Shown: positions 15,817 to 25,280, counted from the first letter of the stretch. The stretch is DNA of 43,582 nt from Desulfobulbaceae bacterium (GCA_002868945.1 PKTX01000072.1:1-43582), one strand, 5' to 3'. A program made the numbers and translations. Notes: generated from the letters alone by a model not told the origin.

Positions 15817-16578
15817 CTAACGCCCCATCAATTGCCGCAGCGAGCCCTGTCTGCCGCCGGCCCGCATCAGGGTCTCCCCCACCAACACGGCGCAGATATC
15901 ATGGGCGGCCAGCTCTTTGATATCATCCACCGAGCGGATACCTGACTCGCTCACCACCGGGATATCGGCAGGGATCTCTTTTTTCAGGCGCACGGTGGTG
16001 CCGAGATCAACCGTGAAGTCCTTGAGGTTGCGATTATTGATACCCACCAAGGGGCTGCCAATGGCCAGGGCCGTCTCCAGCTCCCTTTCGTCATGGACCT
16101 CCACCAAGACGTCCATGCCAAGCTCCCGGGCACAAGCCAGGAACTCGGCCATCTGATTGCGGCCAAGGATGGCGGCGATGAGCAGGATGGCATCCGCACC
16201 GTGGGCCCGGGCCTCCCTGATCTGCAGCTCGTCAATGGTGAAATCCTTGCGCAGTACGGGCAGTCTGACAGCGGTCCGCACCTGGGCAAGATAGTCGAGA
16301 TGGCCCTGGAAAAACTTCTCATCCGTGAGCACCGACATACACTGGGCACCCTCCGCCTCATAGCGCCTGGCTATCTGCACCGGTTGAAAATCTTCACAGA
16401 TGACGCCCTTGGAGGGTGAGGCCTTCTTGGCCTCGGCGATCAGGGCAATACCGCTATAGGAGGTCAGGGCTCGCTGGAAACCACGGGGCGGTTCAACCTC
16501 TTCCGGGGCACGGATACCCCTTTTCCTGAGCTGCGCCACCTCGATTTTTTTCTGCTCAACAATGGTGTCAAGGATCAT
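15817..16578 (-). CDS. trpC: Indole-3-glycerol-phosphate synthase (TrpC)
   Basis: TrpC closes the indole ring from carboxyphenylamino-deoxyribulose phosphate. The 253-residue product is a monofunctional TIM barrel with IAEAKKASPSKGVI (about 50-63, catalytic lysine), VLTDEKFFQGHLDYL, LRKDFTIDELQI (about 110-120) and the barrel end LVGINNRNLKDFTVDL. VVSESGIRSVDDI and AVLVGETLMRA follow. It is not fused to TrpF, which is a separate gene here. The ATG overlaps the trpD stop as ATGA, a sign of translational coupling. Confidence 0.97.
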   Translation of the reverse strand: MILDTIVEQKKIEVAQLRKRGIRAPEEVEPPRGFQRALTSYSGIALIAEAKKASPSKGVICEDFQPVQIARRYEAEGAQCMSVLTDEKFFQGHLDYLAQVRTAVRLPVLRKDFTIDELQIREARAHGADAILLIAAILGRNQMAEFLACARELGMDVLVEVHDERELETALAIGSPLVGINNRNLKDFTVDLGTTVRLKKEIPADIPVVSESGIRSVDDIKELAAHDICAVLVGETLMRAGGRQGSLRQLMGR

Positions 16579-17612
16579 GATGACGGACCGCCTGCCGCGC
16601 CGGAGAAAGCCACCAGCTCCTCCATCTTGGCCAGGGCGGCGCCGCTCTCGACGCTGCGCCGGGCCAATTCCACACCGCCCTTCAGATCAGGGGCCTTGCC
16701 GGCAGCCATCAGGGCGGCACCGGCATTGAGCAAAACCGTATCAAGGCAGGCGCCGGCCGTACCCTCCAGAATCTCACGGAGCTGCCGGGCAGAGAGCTCG
16801 GCAGTGGCGGCGCCCTTGATCTCTGCCAGGGTGGCCCGCGCCAAACCCGCATCCTCGGGGGTGATGGTATAGGTGGTCACCCGGCCGTCCTGGTAATCGG
16901 CGACCTTGGTAGGGCCGGTGATGGTGATCTCATCGATGTTGCCTTCACCACAAACCACCAGGGCACGTTTAACCCCAAACCTGCCCATGACATGGGCCAT
17001 GTTCTCCACCAGATCGGGGCTGAAGACACCGAGCAGATAGACATTGGCATTGGCCGGATTGGAAAGAGGCCCGAGAATATTAAAGATGGTGCGAATACCG
17101 ATCTGCTGGCGCGGCCCAATGGCATGCTTCATGGCGCCATGGAACATAGGTGCAAACATAAAGCCCACCCCCACCTGGCGCACGGCCCGCCCCACCTCGG
17201 CGGCGCTCAGGGCCAGGTTGACGCCCAGGGCCTCCAGAACATCGGCACTGCCGCAATGGCTGGAAACGGCCCGATTGCCATGCTTGGCCACAGGCACGCC
17301 GGCGCCGGCCACCACAAAGGCGGATGTGGTGGAGACGTTAAAGGTACCGGAGGAATCACCGCCGGTGCCGACGATATCCACCAGCACCTCGCCCTCATCG
17401 GCCGCGTCAACAACCGTGGCCTTGGCGCGCATCACCCGTGCAGCACCGGCAATCTCGTCAACGGTCTCGCCCTTGAGACGCAGGCTGGTGATAAAGGCAC
17501 CGATCTGGGCATCAGTGGCATCACCGCTCATGATCTCATCCATCACCGTTACCATCTCTTCCTCGGAAAGATCCTTGCCGTCGACAATCTTAGCAATGGC
17601 CTCTTTTATCAT
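16575..17612 (-). CDS. trpD: Anthranilate phosphoribosyltransferase (TrpD)
   Basis: TrpD transfers the phosphoribosyl group from PRPP to anthranilate. The 345-residue product has the N-terminal helical domain (SEEEMVTVMDEIMSGDATDA), the PRPP loop DIVGTGGDSSGTFNVST (about 81-97), KHGNRAVSSHCGSADVLEALG and the anthranilate-site region FMFAPMFHGAMKHAIGPRQQ. The downstream stretch ILGPLSNPANA completes the family pattern. It is a stand-alone enzyme, not fused to TrpG. A GAGG-type site precedes the ATG. The gene lies 115 bp after trpG and is coupled to trpC. Confidence 0.97.
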   Translation of the reverse strand: MIKEAIAKIVDGKDLSEEEMVTVMDEIMSGDATDAQIGAFITSLRLKGETVDEIAGAARVMRAKATVVDAADEGEVLVDIVGTGGDSSGTFNVSTTSAFVVAGAGVPVAKHGNRAVSSHCGSADVLEALGVNLALSAAEVGRAVRQVGVGFMFAPMFHGAMKHAIGPRQQIGIRTIFNILGPLSNPANANVYLLGVFSPDLVENMAHVMGRFGVKRALVVCGEGNIDEITITGPTKVADYQDGRVTTYTITPEDAGLARATLAEIKGAATAELSARQLREILEGTAGACLDTVLLNAGAALMAAGKAPDLKGGVELARRSVESGAALAKMEELVAFSGAAGGPSS

Positions 17613-17727
17613 CTCTCTTCACCCTCTCTACTCTTAATCCATAAAAAATAGACCGGCAGGCCGGCAGTGCCGCCCCCCCTAGATAATCATCGCTGCGGCA
17701 GCCTGCCATGCAGTGCCACCGAATCCC

Positions 17728-18318
17728 CTATTTGCCGCGCAGCATGGCCGGATAGTCGGGACTGACAAAGTTGCGCAGGAGCTGGACGCCATCCGGGGTC
17801 ATGATCGATTCGGGATGAAACTGCACCCCTTCCACCGGCAATTCCTTATGGCGCAGCCCCATGAGTTCGCCCTGATCGGTCTGGGCCGTGACCTCCAGGC
17901 AGTCGGGCAGGTCATCCATGGCCACCACCAGGGAGTGATAGCGCATGGCGGCAAAGGGCGAGGGCAGAGAGGTAAAGACACCTCTGCCGTCGTGGCTCAC
18001 CGGACTCGTCTTGCCGTGCATAATGCGCCCGGCCCGCACCACTGTGCCGCCAAAGGCCTCACCAATGGCCTGATGACCGAGGCAGACGCCCAGGATGGGC
18101 AGCTTGCCGGCAAAAGAGCGAATGGCTTCAATGGAAATACCGGCCTGCCCCGGTGTGCAGGGCCCCGGCGAGATCAAAAGACGATCCGGGCGCAGAGCGG
18201 CAATAAAGGCGATGTCCACCTCATCATTGCGAAAGACCTTGACCTCCTCGCCAAAGGCGCCGATGGTCTGCACGATATTATAGGTAAACGAGTCGTAGTT
18301 ATCGATAATAACAATCAT
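17728..18318 (-). CDS. trpG: Anthranilate synthase glutaminase component (TrpG/PabA)
   Basis: This class I glutamine amidotransferase supplies ammonia to TrpE. The 196-residue product shows [13 protein letters not shown] at the N-terminus, [14 protein letters not shown] near 50, the nucleophile elbow [12 protein letters not shown] with Cys near 79, and the His-Glu pair in [13 protein letters not shown] near 170. It lies 76 bp downstream of trpE in the same direction. In organisms with a single copy the protein also serves para-aminobenzoate synthesis; that cannot be judged here. Confidence 0.95.
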   Translation of the reverse strand: MIVIIDNYDSFTYNIVQTIGAFGEEVKVFRNDEVDIAFIAALRPDRLLISPGPCTPGQAGISIEAIRSFAGKLPILGVCLGHQAIGEAFGGTVVRAGRIMHGKTSPVSHDGRGVFTSLPSPFAAMRYHSLVVAMDDLPDCLEVTAQTDQGELMGLRHKELPVEGVQFHPESIMTPDGVQLLRNFVSPDYPAMLRGK

Positions 18319-18394
18319 ACGTGTACGTGCTCCTGATGAGCCAAAAGATATCTCAACAAAAAATCCTCAACAGGCCGCGGCGGCGATCCGGACC

Positions 18395-19879
18395 CTAGAT
18401 GCCCTTTTCGGCCAGCTCCACGGCACGCCGCAGGCCCCGCGACTTGTTCAGGGTCTCCTGATACTCCATCTCCGGATCAGAGTCGGCGACAATACCGGCT
18501 CCGGCCTGGACCCAGAGATCAGTGCCGTGCATGACAAAGGTACGGATGGTGATACTGAAATCCATATTGCCGGAAAAACCAAAATAGCCCACGGCGCCGG
18601 CATAGGGGCCGCGCCGCTCCGGCTCAAGCTCCTCGATTATCTCCATGGCCCGCACCTTGGGGGCGCCGCTCACCGTGCCGGCGGGAAAACAGGCCCGTAC
18701 CACATCAAACTGATCGCAGCCCTCGGCAAGTTCACCGCGCACACCCGAGACAATATGCATGACATGGCTGTAGCGCTCAACAACCATCAGGTCATAGGTA
18801 TTGACCGTACCATACCTGGCCACCCGACCCACATCATTACGGCCCAGATCAACCAGCATCAGATGTTCGGCACACTCCTTGGGATCGGCCAGCAGCTCTT
18901 TCTCCAGGGCAAGATCCTCGGCCGCCGTCTTCCCCCGCGGCCTGGTGCCGGCAATGGGCCGCACCTCCACCTTGTCATCCTCCAGACGCACGAGAATCTC
19001 CGGCGACGAGCCGATCTGGATGGTATCGCCCATTCTGACATAGAAAAGATAGGGACTGGGATTGATATGACGCAAGGCCCGATAGAGAAGAAAGGGCGGG
19101 ATTTCGGTTGTCGTGTGAAAACGCTGGGAGAGAACCACCTGGATGATGTCGCCGGCCATGATGTACTCCTTGGCCTTACGCACCATGGCGCGGAAGGCCT
19201 CCGGCTCCATATTGGCGGTGAACTCGTGGGCGGAAAAGCTACTGTTGCCCTCCACCACGTCATAAGGCAACGGTCGCCTCTTGAGTCTGGCGATCACCGC
19301 ATCAATATCGCGCTGGGCCTGCTGGTATACCTGGTCAAGGTCATCGCCCGCCGCCACCTGTACACAATGGACCACACTCAGGGTCTGCCTGAGGTTGTCA
19401 AAAATCAAGACAAAGCGCGGCACCATGAAGGAGCTTTCCGGCAGCTCGTCCAACGGCGCATTCCTGGCGGGCAGACGCTCCATGAAGCGCACCATGTCGT
19501 AGCCGAGAAAGCCGACAGCGCCGCCGAAAAAGCGCGGCAGGAAGTCACTCTCCGTGCAGGCGTTAAAGGAATCAAGCAGCTTTTTGAGCTCTGCTAAGGG
19601 GTCGCCGCGCAATTCGGTGACTTGGTCACCCCGGCGGATTTTGATCAGGTTGTCCCGGCTCTCAAAGGTAAGGAGCGGATCGTAGCCCACAAAGGAGTAG
19701 CGGCCCCACGTCTCGCCCCCCTCCAGGCTTTCCAGCAAAAAGGCATGGGACTCATCACCGGCCAGCTTGGCAAAAACAGTGAGCGGCGTGTCAAGATCCG
19801 CCACCATTTCCCGACACACAGGAATCAAGCCCGCGCCCTTGGCCAGCTCTTTGAAATCTTGCAAACCTGGTTTATACAT
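18395..19879 (-). CDS. trpE: Anthranilate synthase component I (TrpE)
   Basis: TrpE makes anthranilate from chorismate. From the ATG at 19879 the product has 494 residues and starts MYKPGLQDFKELAKGAGLIP, matching the usual N-terminus of the family. The frame stays open upstream to a TTG at 19948, but that extension runs into the terminator hairpin. FLLES near residue 46 is the tryptophan feedback site. The chorismate-binding domain shows GDIIQVVLSQRF, SPEILVRLEDDKVEVRPIAGTRPRG, LMLVDLGRNDVGRVA, FPAGTVSGAPKVRAMEII and GYFGFSGNMD. It is first in the trp unit and is preceded by a terminator-containing leader. Confidence 0.97.
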   Translation of the reverse strand: MYKPGLQDFKELAKGAGLIPVCREMVADLDTPLTVFAKLAGDESHAFLLESLEGGETWGRYSFVGYDPLLTFESRDNLIKIRRGDQVTELRGDPLAELKKLLDSFNACTESDFLPRFFGGAVGFLGYDMVRFMERLPARNAPLDELPESSFMVPRFVLIFDNLRQTLSVVHCVQVAAGDDLDQVYQQAQRDIDAVIARLKRRPLPYDVVEGNSSFSAHEFTANMEPEAFRAMVRKAKEYIMAGDIIQVVLSQRFHTTTEIPPFLLYRALRHINPSPYLFYVRMGDTIQIGSSPEILVRLEDDKVEVRPIAGTRPRGKTAAEDLALEKELLADPKECAEHLMLVDLGRNDVGRVARYGTVNTYDLMVVERYSHVMHIVSGVRGELAEGCDQFDVVRACFPAGTVSGAPKVRAMEIIEELEPERRGPYAGAVGYFGFSGNMDFSITIRTFVMHGTDLWVQAGAGIVADSDPEMEYQETLNKSRGLRRAVELAEKGI

Positions 19880-19946
19880 AATACAGATATCCTCTTCACC
19901 GGCGGGCCGCGCCGCCATCTTTACCCGTACCACAAAAGTACCGCAC

Positions 19947-19988
19947 AAAAAAAGCCATGGAGCCGGGTTACGGTTCCATGGCTTTTTT
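19947..19988 (-). terminator. Terminator hairpin in the trpE leader (attenuator candidate)
   Basis: A 12-bp stem (54-65 with 71-82 of 19900) with a 5-nt loop is flanked by seven A on the left and six T on the right. On the minus strand it ends in seven U, 68 nt before the trpE start. It could simply end rpsT, but two upstream segments can pair with each other or with the terminator arm. On the minus strand these are GGAACCG at 20066-20060 and CGGTTC at 20045-20040; the terminator arm also holds GGAACCG, at 19977-19971. That is the layout of an attenuator. No tryptophan-rich leader peptide is present. Confidence 0.75.
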
Positions 19989-20194
19989 CAGAAAAAGAGT
20001 CGGCAGAGTTTGCCGCCGGAGAACGCCAAGCCTGGAGCAGAACCGAAAATGCACCCTAACGGTTCCTGTGGTCTTGCATCTCCTTCTGTTGCGGCCCGAG
20101 GTCTCATTGTTTCTTATGAAGCGGCAGCAGGCGCCACTGGATGAACCTCTTTGCTCAGATTATCTCTTAAAACATGCACTTGCCGGTGCACGGG

Positions 20195-20470
20195 CTAGGC
20201 GGCACTCTCGACAAACTTATTGACCCGCTTGGTGAGGCGAGAAACCTTGCGTGAGGCATTTTCCTTTTTCAGGGTGCCCTTGGAGGCGGCCTTCATGATT
20301 ACCGGCACAGCCTCTTTGAGGGCCTGACGGGCGTTATCCACGGAGTTTTCGGCAATGGCCGTATCAATCCGTTTGATGTGGGTCTTGACCTGGGTACGGA
20401 TTGCACGATTACGGGCCCGACGTACGGCATTCTGCCTGTTTCTCTTTAATGCTGATTTATGATTTGCCAC
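20195..20470 (-). CDS. rpsT: 30S ribosomal protein S20
   Basis: S20 binds 16S rRNA in the small subunit. The 91-residue basic protein starts at a GTG codon (20468-20470), giving the family N-terminus ANHKSALKRNRQNAVRRAR after the initiator residue. GAGG lies 7 nt upstream. It continues with KTHIKRIDTAIAE and ends in KGTLKKENASRKVSRLTKRV. A longer ATG-started frame exists, but the N-terminus and SD favour the GTG. The start codon lies inside the last codons of the upstream small membrane gene. A weak hairpin follows the stop. Confidence 0.95.
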   Translation of the reverse strand: MANHKSALKRNRQNAVRRARNRAIRTQVKTHIKRIDTAIAENSVDNARQALKEAVPVIMKAASKGTLKKENASRKVSRLTKRVNKFVESAA

Positions 20471-20678
20471 TATTTTTCCTCTTTGTGAAAAAAATCTGTT
20501 TAAGAGCCCTGCCAAACGGCCCGCGCCAACTCCATAAAGAGTGGAACAGGGCCCGGAAATCCAGCACCAGGATTCCTGCCATAATGGGCAGGGCCGTATT
20601 TATTGAAATATACTCATACCCGGCAGCCACAATAAAAACAGGTATGATCGTCAGCAAGGACGCACGAAACCCGAACAT
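20457..20678 (-). CDS. 73-residue membrane protein, function unknown
   Basis: The frame starts MFGFRASLLTIIPVFIVAAG, then YEYISINTALPIMAGILVLD, giving two hydrophobic helices, and ends in a basic tail FTKRKNSGKS. It ends with TAA at 20457-20459 and overlaps the GTG start of rpsT by 14 bp, an arrangement that could couple the two. I see no convincing SD site for it. The orderly TM-TM-basic tail pattern and overlap support a real gene, but I do not recognise a family. Confidence 0.5.
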   Translation of the reverse strand: MFGFRASLLTIIPVFIVAAGYEYISINTALPIMAGILVLDFRALFHSLWSWRGPFGRALKQIFFTKRKNSGKS

Positions 20679-20945
20679 ATAAATAACTTTTCAACAGGTG
20701 TCAAGACTATCCCCGGGACAAAAACAAAAAGACCTTACCCTGGTTGATCCTTTCTTGTTTCCACAAAACAGCGCCGGCCAACAAGGGGGGGGCGGCATGG
20801 CCACCGTTTACCATTTTTCTTATCCAAAAAACTCTTTCACCTCGCAATATGACCTGAAGTTCATTATGATAAAAAAATACGGGCATTTGCACGCTCCGAC
20901 CCCTGCGTCGGCCCGGGGCTCAACACATGACGTGAATTATTGTAC

Positions 20946-21755
20946 ATGACAGAAACCCTCTACCATCTTTTCAAATCATATCGGATACTTTTCGACCTAG
21001 CCGATATTTTCATCGTCGCCTTTATTATTTATCGGGGCATCCTGCTGATCCGGGGTACCCGGGCCGTACAAATGCTGGCCGGCATCATTGTTCTTATTGT
21101 CGCCTATTTCGTGGCCCGCGAACTGCAACTCCTCACCCTCTACTGGCTTCTTGGTCGTTTTTTAAGCTCCATCCTCCTTATCATCATTATTATATTCCAG
21201 CGCGACATCCGCCGCGCCCTTACCCAGATGGGCCAGACCCCCTTTGTCTCCAGGGTTGGCGAGGATGAGAGCCAGTCCCTGGACGAGGTTATCGGCGCCA
21301 GCGACTATCTTTCCAAACGCAGGATCGGCGGCCTCATCGTTATTGAACGGGAGACCGGCCTGCGCGACTACCTGGAATCAGCCGTCACCCTGGACGCCAT
21401 GCTCAGCAAAGAGCTGCTCATCAGCCTCTTCCACACCTCGTCACCGCTGCATGACGGTGGTGTTATTGTGCGCAAGGGTCGCATCCTGAACGCCCGCTGC
21501 GTCCTGCCGTTGACCAAGAATCCCTACATCAGCCGCTCCCTGGGCACCAGGCACCGGGCCGCCATCGGTCTCTCCGAAGAGACAGACGCCGTGATCATCG
21601 TCATCTCCGAAGAAACAGGTTCCATCTCCCTGGCCATGCATGGCGGTATTACCAGTGATCTCGACATCACCTCCCTGCGCAACCGCCTGGAAGCAATATT
21701 TGTCCCCAAAGAATTCCAGAGGAACATATGGAAAAACTGGTTAAGCAGAGCCTAA
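20946..21755 (+). CDS. cdaA: Diadenylate cyclase CdaA (c-di-AMP synthase)
   Basis: CdaA joins two ATP into cyclic di-AMP at the membrane. The 269-residue product has three N-terminal TM helices (about residues 15-85), then the DAC domain. The catalytic motifs are SPLHDGGVIVRKG (about 163-175; the DGA-type motif has a Gly here) and GTRHRAAIG (about 200-208, the RHR motif). The ATG at 20946 is taken; a TTG two codons upstream is less likely. It overlaps cdaR by 28 bp and is followed by glmM, the order known from Firmicutes, where CdaR and GlmM control the cyclase. It has its own 260-bp upstream spacer; TATGAT at 20865-20870 is a possible -10 box but no good -35 is seen. Confidence 0.95.
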   Translation: MTETLYHLFKSYRILFDLADIFIVAFIIYRGILLIRGTRAVQMLAGIIVLIVAYFVARELQLLTLYWLLGRFLSSILLIIIIIFQRDIRRALTQMGQTPFVSRVGEDESQSLDEVIGASDYLSKRRIGGLIVIERETGLRDYLESAVTLDAMLSKELLISLFHTSSPLHDGGVIVRKGRILNARCVLPLTKNPYISRSLGTRHRAAIGLSEETDAVIIVISEETGSISLAMHGGITSDLDITSLRNRLEAIFVPKEFQRNIWKNWLSRA

Positions 21756-22693
21756 ACCGCCTTTTCGGATCGTGGAAATGGCCGAAAAACTGGGTCCTGA
21801 AGCTCCTCAGCCTCTTTTTCGCCATTTTCTTATGGTACTTTGTGGCAGGCGAGGACAAGGTAGACATGACGGTGAAAATCCCGGTGGAGCTGATCAATCT
21901 GCCCCAGGACCTTATTGTTGCCAACGAGTATAAACGGGAACTGGAGGTCACGGTGAGCGGCCCACGCGGTCTTATCCGCAACATGGCCGGCGAGGTTACC
22001 CGCACCATTGATCTGGAAAAAGCCACCCAGGGGCCGGTGGTGATCAAAAACGACACTAAATCGATCCCCATGCCTTGGGGAGTCCAGGTCTTACGTGTCA
22101 AGCCTTCGGAAATGATCGTCCAGCTGGACAAACTCATTGAGAAAAAGCTGCCCATCCAGCCCGTTACCACCGGAAAGGTGCCGGAGGGCTACTCGCTGAT
22201 TTCCGTGTTGCTTGAGCCGTCGGAGATCACCATCACCGCCTCAGAAGCCATTATCGGCAAAAAGAACGTGATCCACACCCTGCCCCTTGACATAAGCGGC
22301 CTGACCGAACCGACCATAACCCATACATCCCTTGACCTGGTGCCGCAGGTCTCCGAGCTTATCGGTCACCCGGTGGTCACGGCCACCATTCTTATTGAAG
22401 AAAAGCAGGTGCACAAATCGGTCCGCAATATCCCCATTGTCGTGCCCGACAATAACAACGTCCCGACCCTGAAGCTGTCAAGCCGCCAGGTGACCGTGCA
22501 TGCCTCCATCCCCTACTCGCTGGCACAGACCACAAGCAACTACACCTCCCTGTTCGCCGCCACCATCACGGCAGAGGGTCTCCAGCCCGGAACCCATAAA
22601 ATAAAGGTGTTGCTCACACCGGCTGAAGGCGTCAAGATCCTCGAGGTTGAACCGGCAGAAGTGACGGTAAGCGTACCTGCCGCCAAAAAATAG
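21728..22693 (+). CDS. cdaR: YbbR-domain protein CdaR
   Basis: CdaR is the extracytoplasmic partner that modulates CdaA in Firmicutes. The 321-residue product has one N-terminal TM ([20 protein letters not shown], about residues 20-39) and then a periplasmic part of repeated YbbR domains. Each opens with a stretch like [20 protein letters not shown] and contains the family's VSGP or EPSEITI strands; three to four units can be counted. An AGAGGA site lies before the ATG inside the end of cdaA. Length is normal for a protein with three or four units. The role in this organism is inferred from the conserved gene order. Confidence 0.92.
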   Translation: MEKLVKQSLNRLFGSWKWPKNWVLKLLSLFFAIFLWYFVAGEDKVDMTVKIPVELINLPQDLIVANEYKRELEVTVSGPRGLIRNMAGEVTRTIDLEKATQGPVVIKNDTKSIPMPWGVQVLRVKPSEMIVQLDKLIEKKLPIQPVTTGKVPEGYSLISVLLEPSEITITASEAIIGKKNVIHTLPLDISGLTEPTITHTSLDLVPQVSELIGHPVVTATILIEEKQVHKSVRNIPIVVPDNNNVPTLKLSSRQVTVHASIPYSLAQTTSNYTSLFAATITAEGLQPGTHKIKVLLTPAEGVKILEVEPAEVTVSVPAAKK

Positions 22694-22736
22694 CGCCGGT
22701 ACTCATTTTTTTTCAACACACGTAACAGGCTTTATC

Positions 22737-24089
22737 ATGCGTAAATTATTCGGTACAGACGGCATCCGCGGTGTTGCCAACATACATCCCATGACCACCG
22801 AGATCGCCATGCAGGTCGGTCGCGGCATCGCCTTTCAAGTCAAGGACATGCGCCAGGGGCATCGCATCGTTATCGGCAAAGACACCCGTATTTCCGGCTA
22901 CATGCTGGAGAACGCCCTGGTGGCGGGAATCTGTTCCATGGGTGTTGACGTCATGCTGCTCGGCCCCATGCCGACACCAGGCATCGCCTTTATCACCACC
23001 AGCATGCGGGCCGATGCCGGCGTGGTGATCTCCGCCTCCCACAACCCCTCCCAGGACAACGGCATCAAGATCTTCTCCAGGGACGGCTTCAAACTGCCCG
23101 ACCAGAAGGAGATGGAGATCGAGGACCTCATCTTCTCCCAGAAGATGGAGGCGCTGCGGCCAGTGGCCGACGAGGTGGGCAAGGCCTTCCGAATTGATGA
23201 TGCCCGCGGCCGCTACATTGTCTTTCTGAAAAACACCTTTCCGCGCAAATATGCCTTGGACGGCTTTCATATTGTGCTCGACTGCGCCCAAGGCGCCACC
23301 TACGGCGTCGCCCCCCACGTCTTCGAAGAGCTGGGCGCCACAGTAACCGCCATCGGCGTCAACCCCAACGGCACCAACATAAACCAGGGATGCGGCGCTC
23401 TGCATCCCGAGGTGATGGCCGCCAAGGTCAGGGAGCTGGGGGCGGATATAGGCATTGCCCTGGACGGTGACGGTGACCGCCTCATTGTCTGCGATGAAAA
23501 GGGCAATATTGTTGACGGCGACCACATCATGGCCATCTGCGCCAAGGATCTGCTGGCCACCAAGAAGCTGAAAAAGAAGACCCTGGTCACCACGGTGATG
23601 AGCAATATGGGCCTGGAGGCGGCCATGGCCAGGATGGGCGGCCAGATGCTCCGCACCGCTGTCGGTGACCGATACGTGGTGGAGGAGATGCGCAGAGGCA
23701 AATACTCTTTTGGCGGCGAACAGTCGGGCCACCTCATCTTCCTTGATCATAATACCACCGGTGACGGCATCCTGGCCGCCCTGCAGGTGCTGGCCGTGAT
23801 GATCAAGCATGACAAGCCGATCTCCGAACTGGCCACCATCATGGAGACCTTTCCGCAGGTCCTGAAGAACGTTCGCACGGCCGAGCGCATGAACCTGGAT
23901 CTGGTGCCGGGCTTCAACCGCACCATGGCCGCCATGGAGGAGAAGCTGGGCAATGACGGTCGCATCCTGGTGCGCCATTCCGGCACCGAACCGGTGGTGC
24001 GTGTCATGCTGGAGGGCCAGAACCAGGCCACCATCAATGATATGGCCGATGAACTGTGCGAGCTCATTCGCAAGGCGGATGTCTCCTGA
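22737..24089 (+). CDS. glmM: Phosphoglucosamine mutase (GlmM)
   Basis: GlmM converts glucosamine-6-phosphate to glucosamine-1-phosphate on the way to UDP-GlcNAc for peptidoglycan and LPS. The 450-residue product starts [15 protein letters not shown] and has the phosphoserine loop [15 protein letters not shown] with Ser101, the metal loop [13 protein letters not shown] near 245, the sugar-binding [10 protein letters not shown] near 327 and the phosphate-binding [16 protein letters not shown] near 410. It closes the cdaA-cdaR-glmM unit, linking c-di-AMP output to cell-wall precursor supply. A long antisense frame (minus strand, 410 codons) is a composition shadow. Confidence 0.98.
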   Translation: MRKLFGTDGIRGVANIHPMTTEIAMQVGRGIAFQVKDMRQGHRIVIGKDTRISGYMLENALVAGICSMGVDVMLLGPMPTPGIAFITTSMRADAGVVISASHNPSQDNGIKIFSRDGFKLPDQKEMEIEDLIFSQKMEALRPVADEVGKAFRIDDARGRYIVFLKNTFPRKYALDGFHIVLDCAQGATYGVAPHVFEELGATVTAIGVNPNGTNINQGCGALHPEVMAAKVRELGADIGIALDGDGDRLIVCDEKGNIVDGDHIMAICAKDLLATKKLKKKTLVTTVMSNMGLEAAMARMGGQMLRTAVGDRYVVEEMRRGKYSFGGEQSGHLIFLDHNTTGDGILAALQVLAVMIKHDKPISELATIMETFPQVLKNVRTAERMNLDLVPGFNRTMAAMEEKLGNDGRILVRHSGTEPVVRVMLEGQNQATINDMADELCELIRKADVS

Positions 24090-24289
24090 GGCGGCTCGAT
24101 GGCCGCAAGGAATGGGTATTGCACAAGAAGCTACGCTTTGGCTATTTTTAAAACGTCTTCATAGGTATAAGGCACGGCACTCTATCGGCAGCAGGGATAA
24201 AGATATCTTCGGCGATCTGTCGTTCCCTTCTCCGCATGCCGTGGCCTCCGCCACATTGTTCTCATTGTCCGCATAATTGGTTTGGTGCC

Positions 24290-25030
24290 ATGAAAACTCG
24301 TCTTGACAAATTATTGGTGGCCAAGGGCCTGGTGGAGAGTCGCCACAAGGCCCAAGCCGTGATCGGCAGCGGCCAGGTGCTGGTGAACGGCCGCATGATG
24401 GACAAGGCGGGCAGCCAGGTGGATGACGGCCAGGAAATAACCATCAAGGGCAAAACCTGCCCCTTTGTCAGCCGGGGCGGTCTCAAGCTGGCCAAGGCCC
24501 TGGAATATTTCCAGCTTGATCCGGACGGTTTGATCTGCGCCGATATCGGTGCCTCCACCGGCGGCTTCACCGATTGCCTGCTGCAAAATGGCGCCGCCCG
24601 CGTCTATGCCGTTGATGACGGTTACGGCCAGCTCGACTGGCAATTGCGCCAGGACCCCCGCGTGGTGGTCCTGGAGAGAACCAATGCCCGCTATCTCAGT
24701 GTTGATCAGATCCCGGAGCCCCTTGACCTGGCAGTAATTGACGCCGCTTTTATCTCCATCAAACTGCTCATCCCCGCCCTCATTCCCCTGTTTGGCGATA
24801 AGCCGGTACATATCATTTCCCTCATTAAACCGCAGTTTGAGGTGGGCAAGGGCAAGGTGGGCAAAGGCGGCGTGGTCAATGATCCGAACCTGCATGCCGA
24901 AGTCGTCGGCGAAATCAGGGCCTTTATCCACAGCCTGGGGCTTGCCGATAATGGCGTCACCGACTCACCCATCCGCGGCCCCAAGGGCAACAAGGAGTTT
25001 CTCATTGAGATCGGAGCAGCGCCCTGTTGA
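24290..25030 (+). CDS. tlyA: TlyA-family rRNA 2'-O-methyltransferase
   Basis: TlyA-type enzymes methylate ribose positions in rRNA with S-adenosylmethionine; in some species they act as haemolysins. The 246-residue product starts MKTRLDKLLVAKGLVESRHK, an S4 RNA-binding domain (residues 1-60). The FtsJ-type domain follows, with SRGGLKLAKAL, the SAM loop DIGASTGGFTDCLLQ near 85, DVAVIDAAFIS-like strand LAVIDAAFISIKLL, LIKPQFEVGKG near 180 and KEFLIEI at the C-terminus. The K-D-K-E set is present. The frame is open 18 codons upstream, but the S4 domain sets the start at 24290. No strong SD is visible. Confidence 0.93.
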   Translation: MKTRLDKLLVAKGLVESRHKAQAVIGSGQVLVNGRMMDKAGSQVDDGQEITIKGKTCPFVSRGGLKLAKALEYFQLDPDGLICADIGASTGGFTDCLLQNGAARVYAVDDGYGQLDWQLRQDPRVVVLERTNARYLSVDQIPEPLDLAVIDAAFISIKLLIPALIPLFGDKPVHIISLIKPQFEVGKGKVGKGGVVNDPNLHAEVVGEIRAFIHSLGLADNGVTDSPIRGPKGNKEFLIEIGAAPC

Positions 25031-25280
25031 GCATGAAAAGGCACGGAGGCTGGCCACGTGACGGAACAAAAAAAGAGCATCAGGAGTCTTTAAATTCTGT
25101 CCGGCACCGGCACGTGCCGCAGCTCTCTACGACCTGCGCTCCAGGACAAGGAGCTGCGGCCGGCCGCCCTCCCTGGTTGACTTGCGCTCGGCAGGATGCT
25201 ATTTTGTTATAAATTATCCTTAAAGCTCAACGCTTCCGTATTGTTACAGCCAATTCTTAATGACGGAGCAGTTCACCATC

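Noticed and set aside
20050-20107. A trp leader peptide in the trpE leader
   Set aside because: The best small ORF (ATG at 20107 on the minus strand) contains no Trp codon and lacks an SD site.
22746-23978. 410-codon minus-strand open frame
   Set aside because: It is antisense to glmM and rich in His, Gly and Asp as expected for a shadow; glmM is unambiguous.
24090-24289. Another family B copy in the glmM-tlyA spacer
   Set aside because: A short likeness (AGATATCTTCGGCGATCTG) to the family start exists, but the core and the end inversions are missing.
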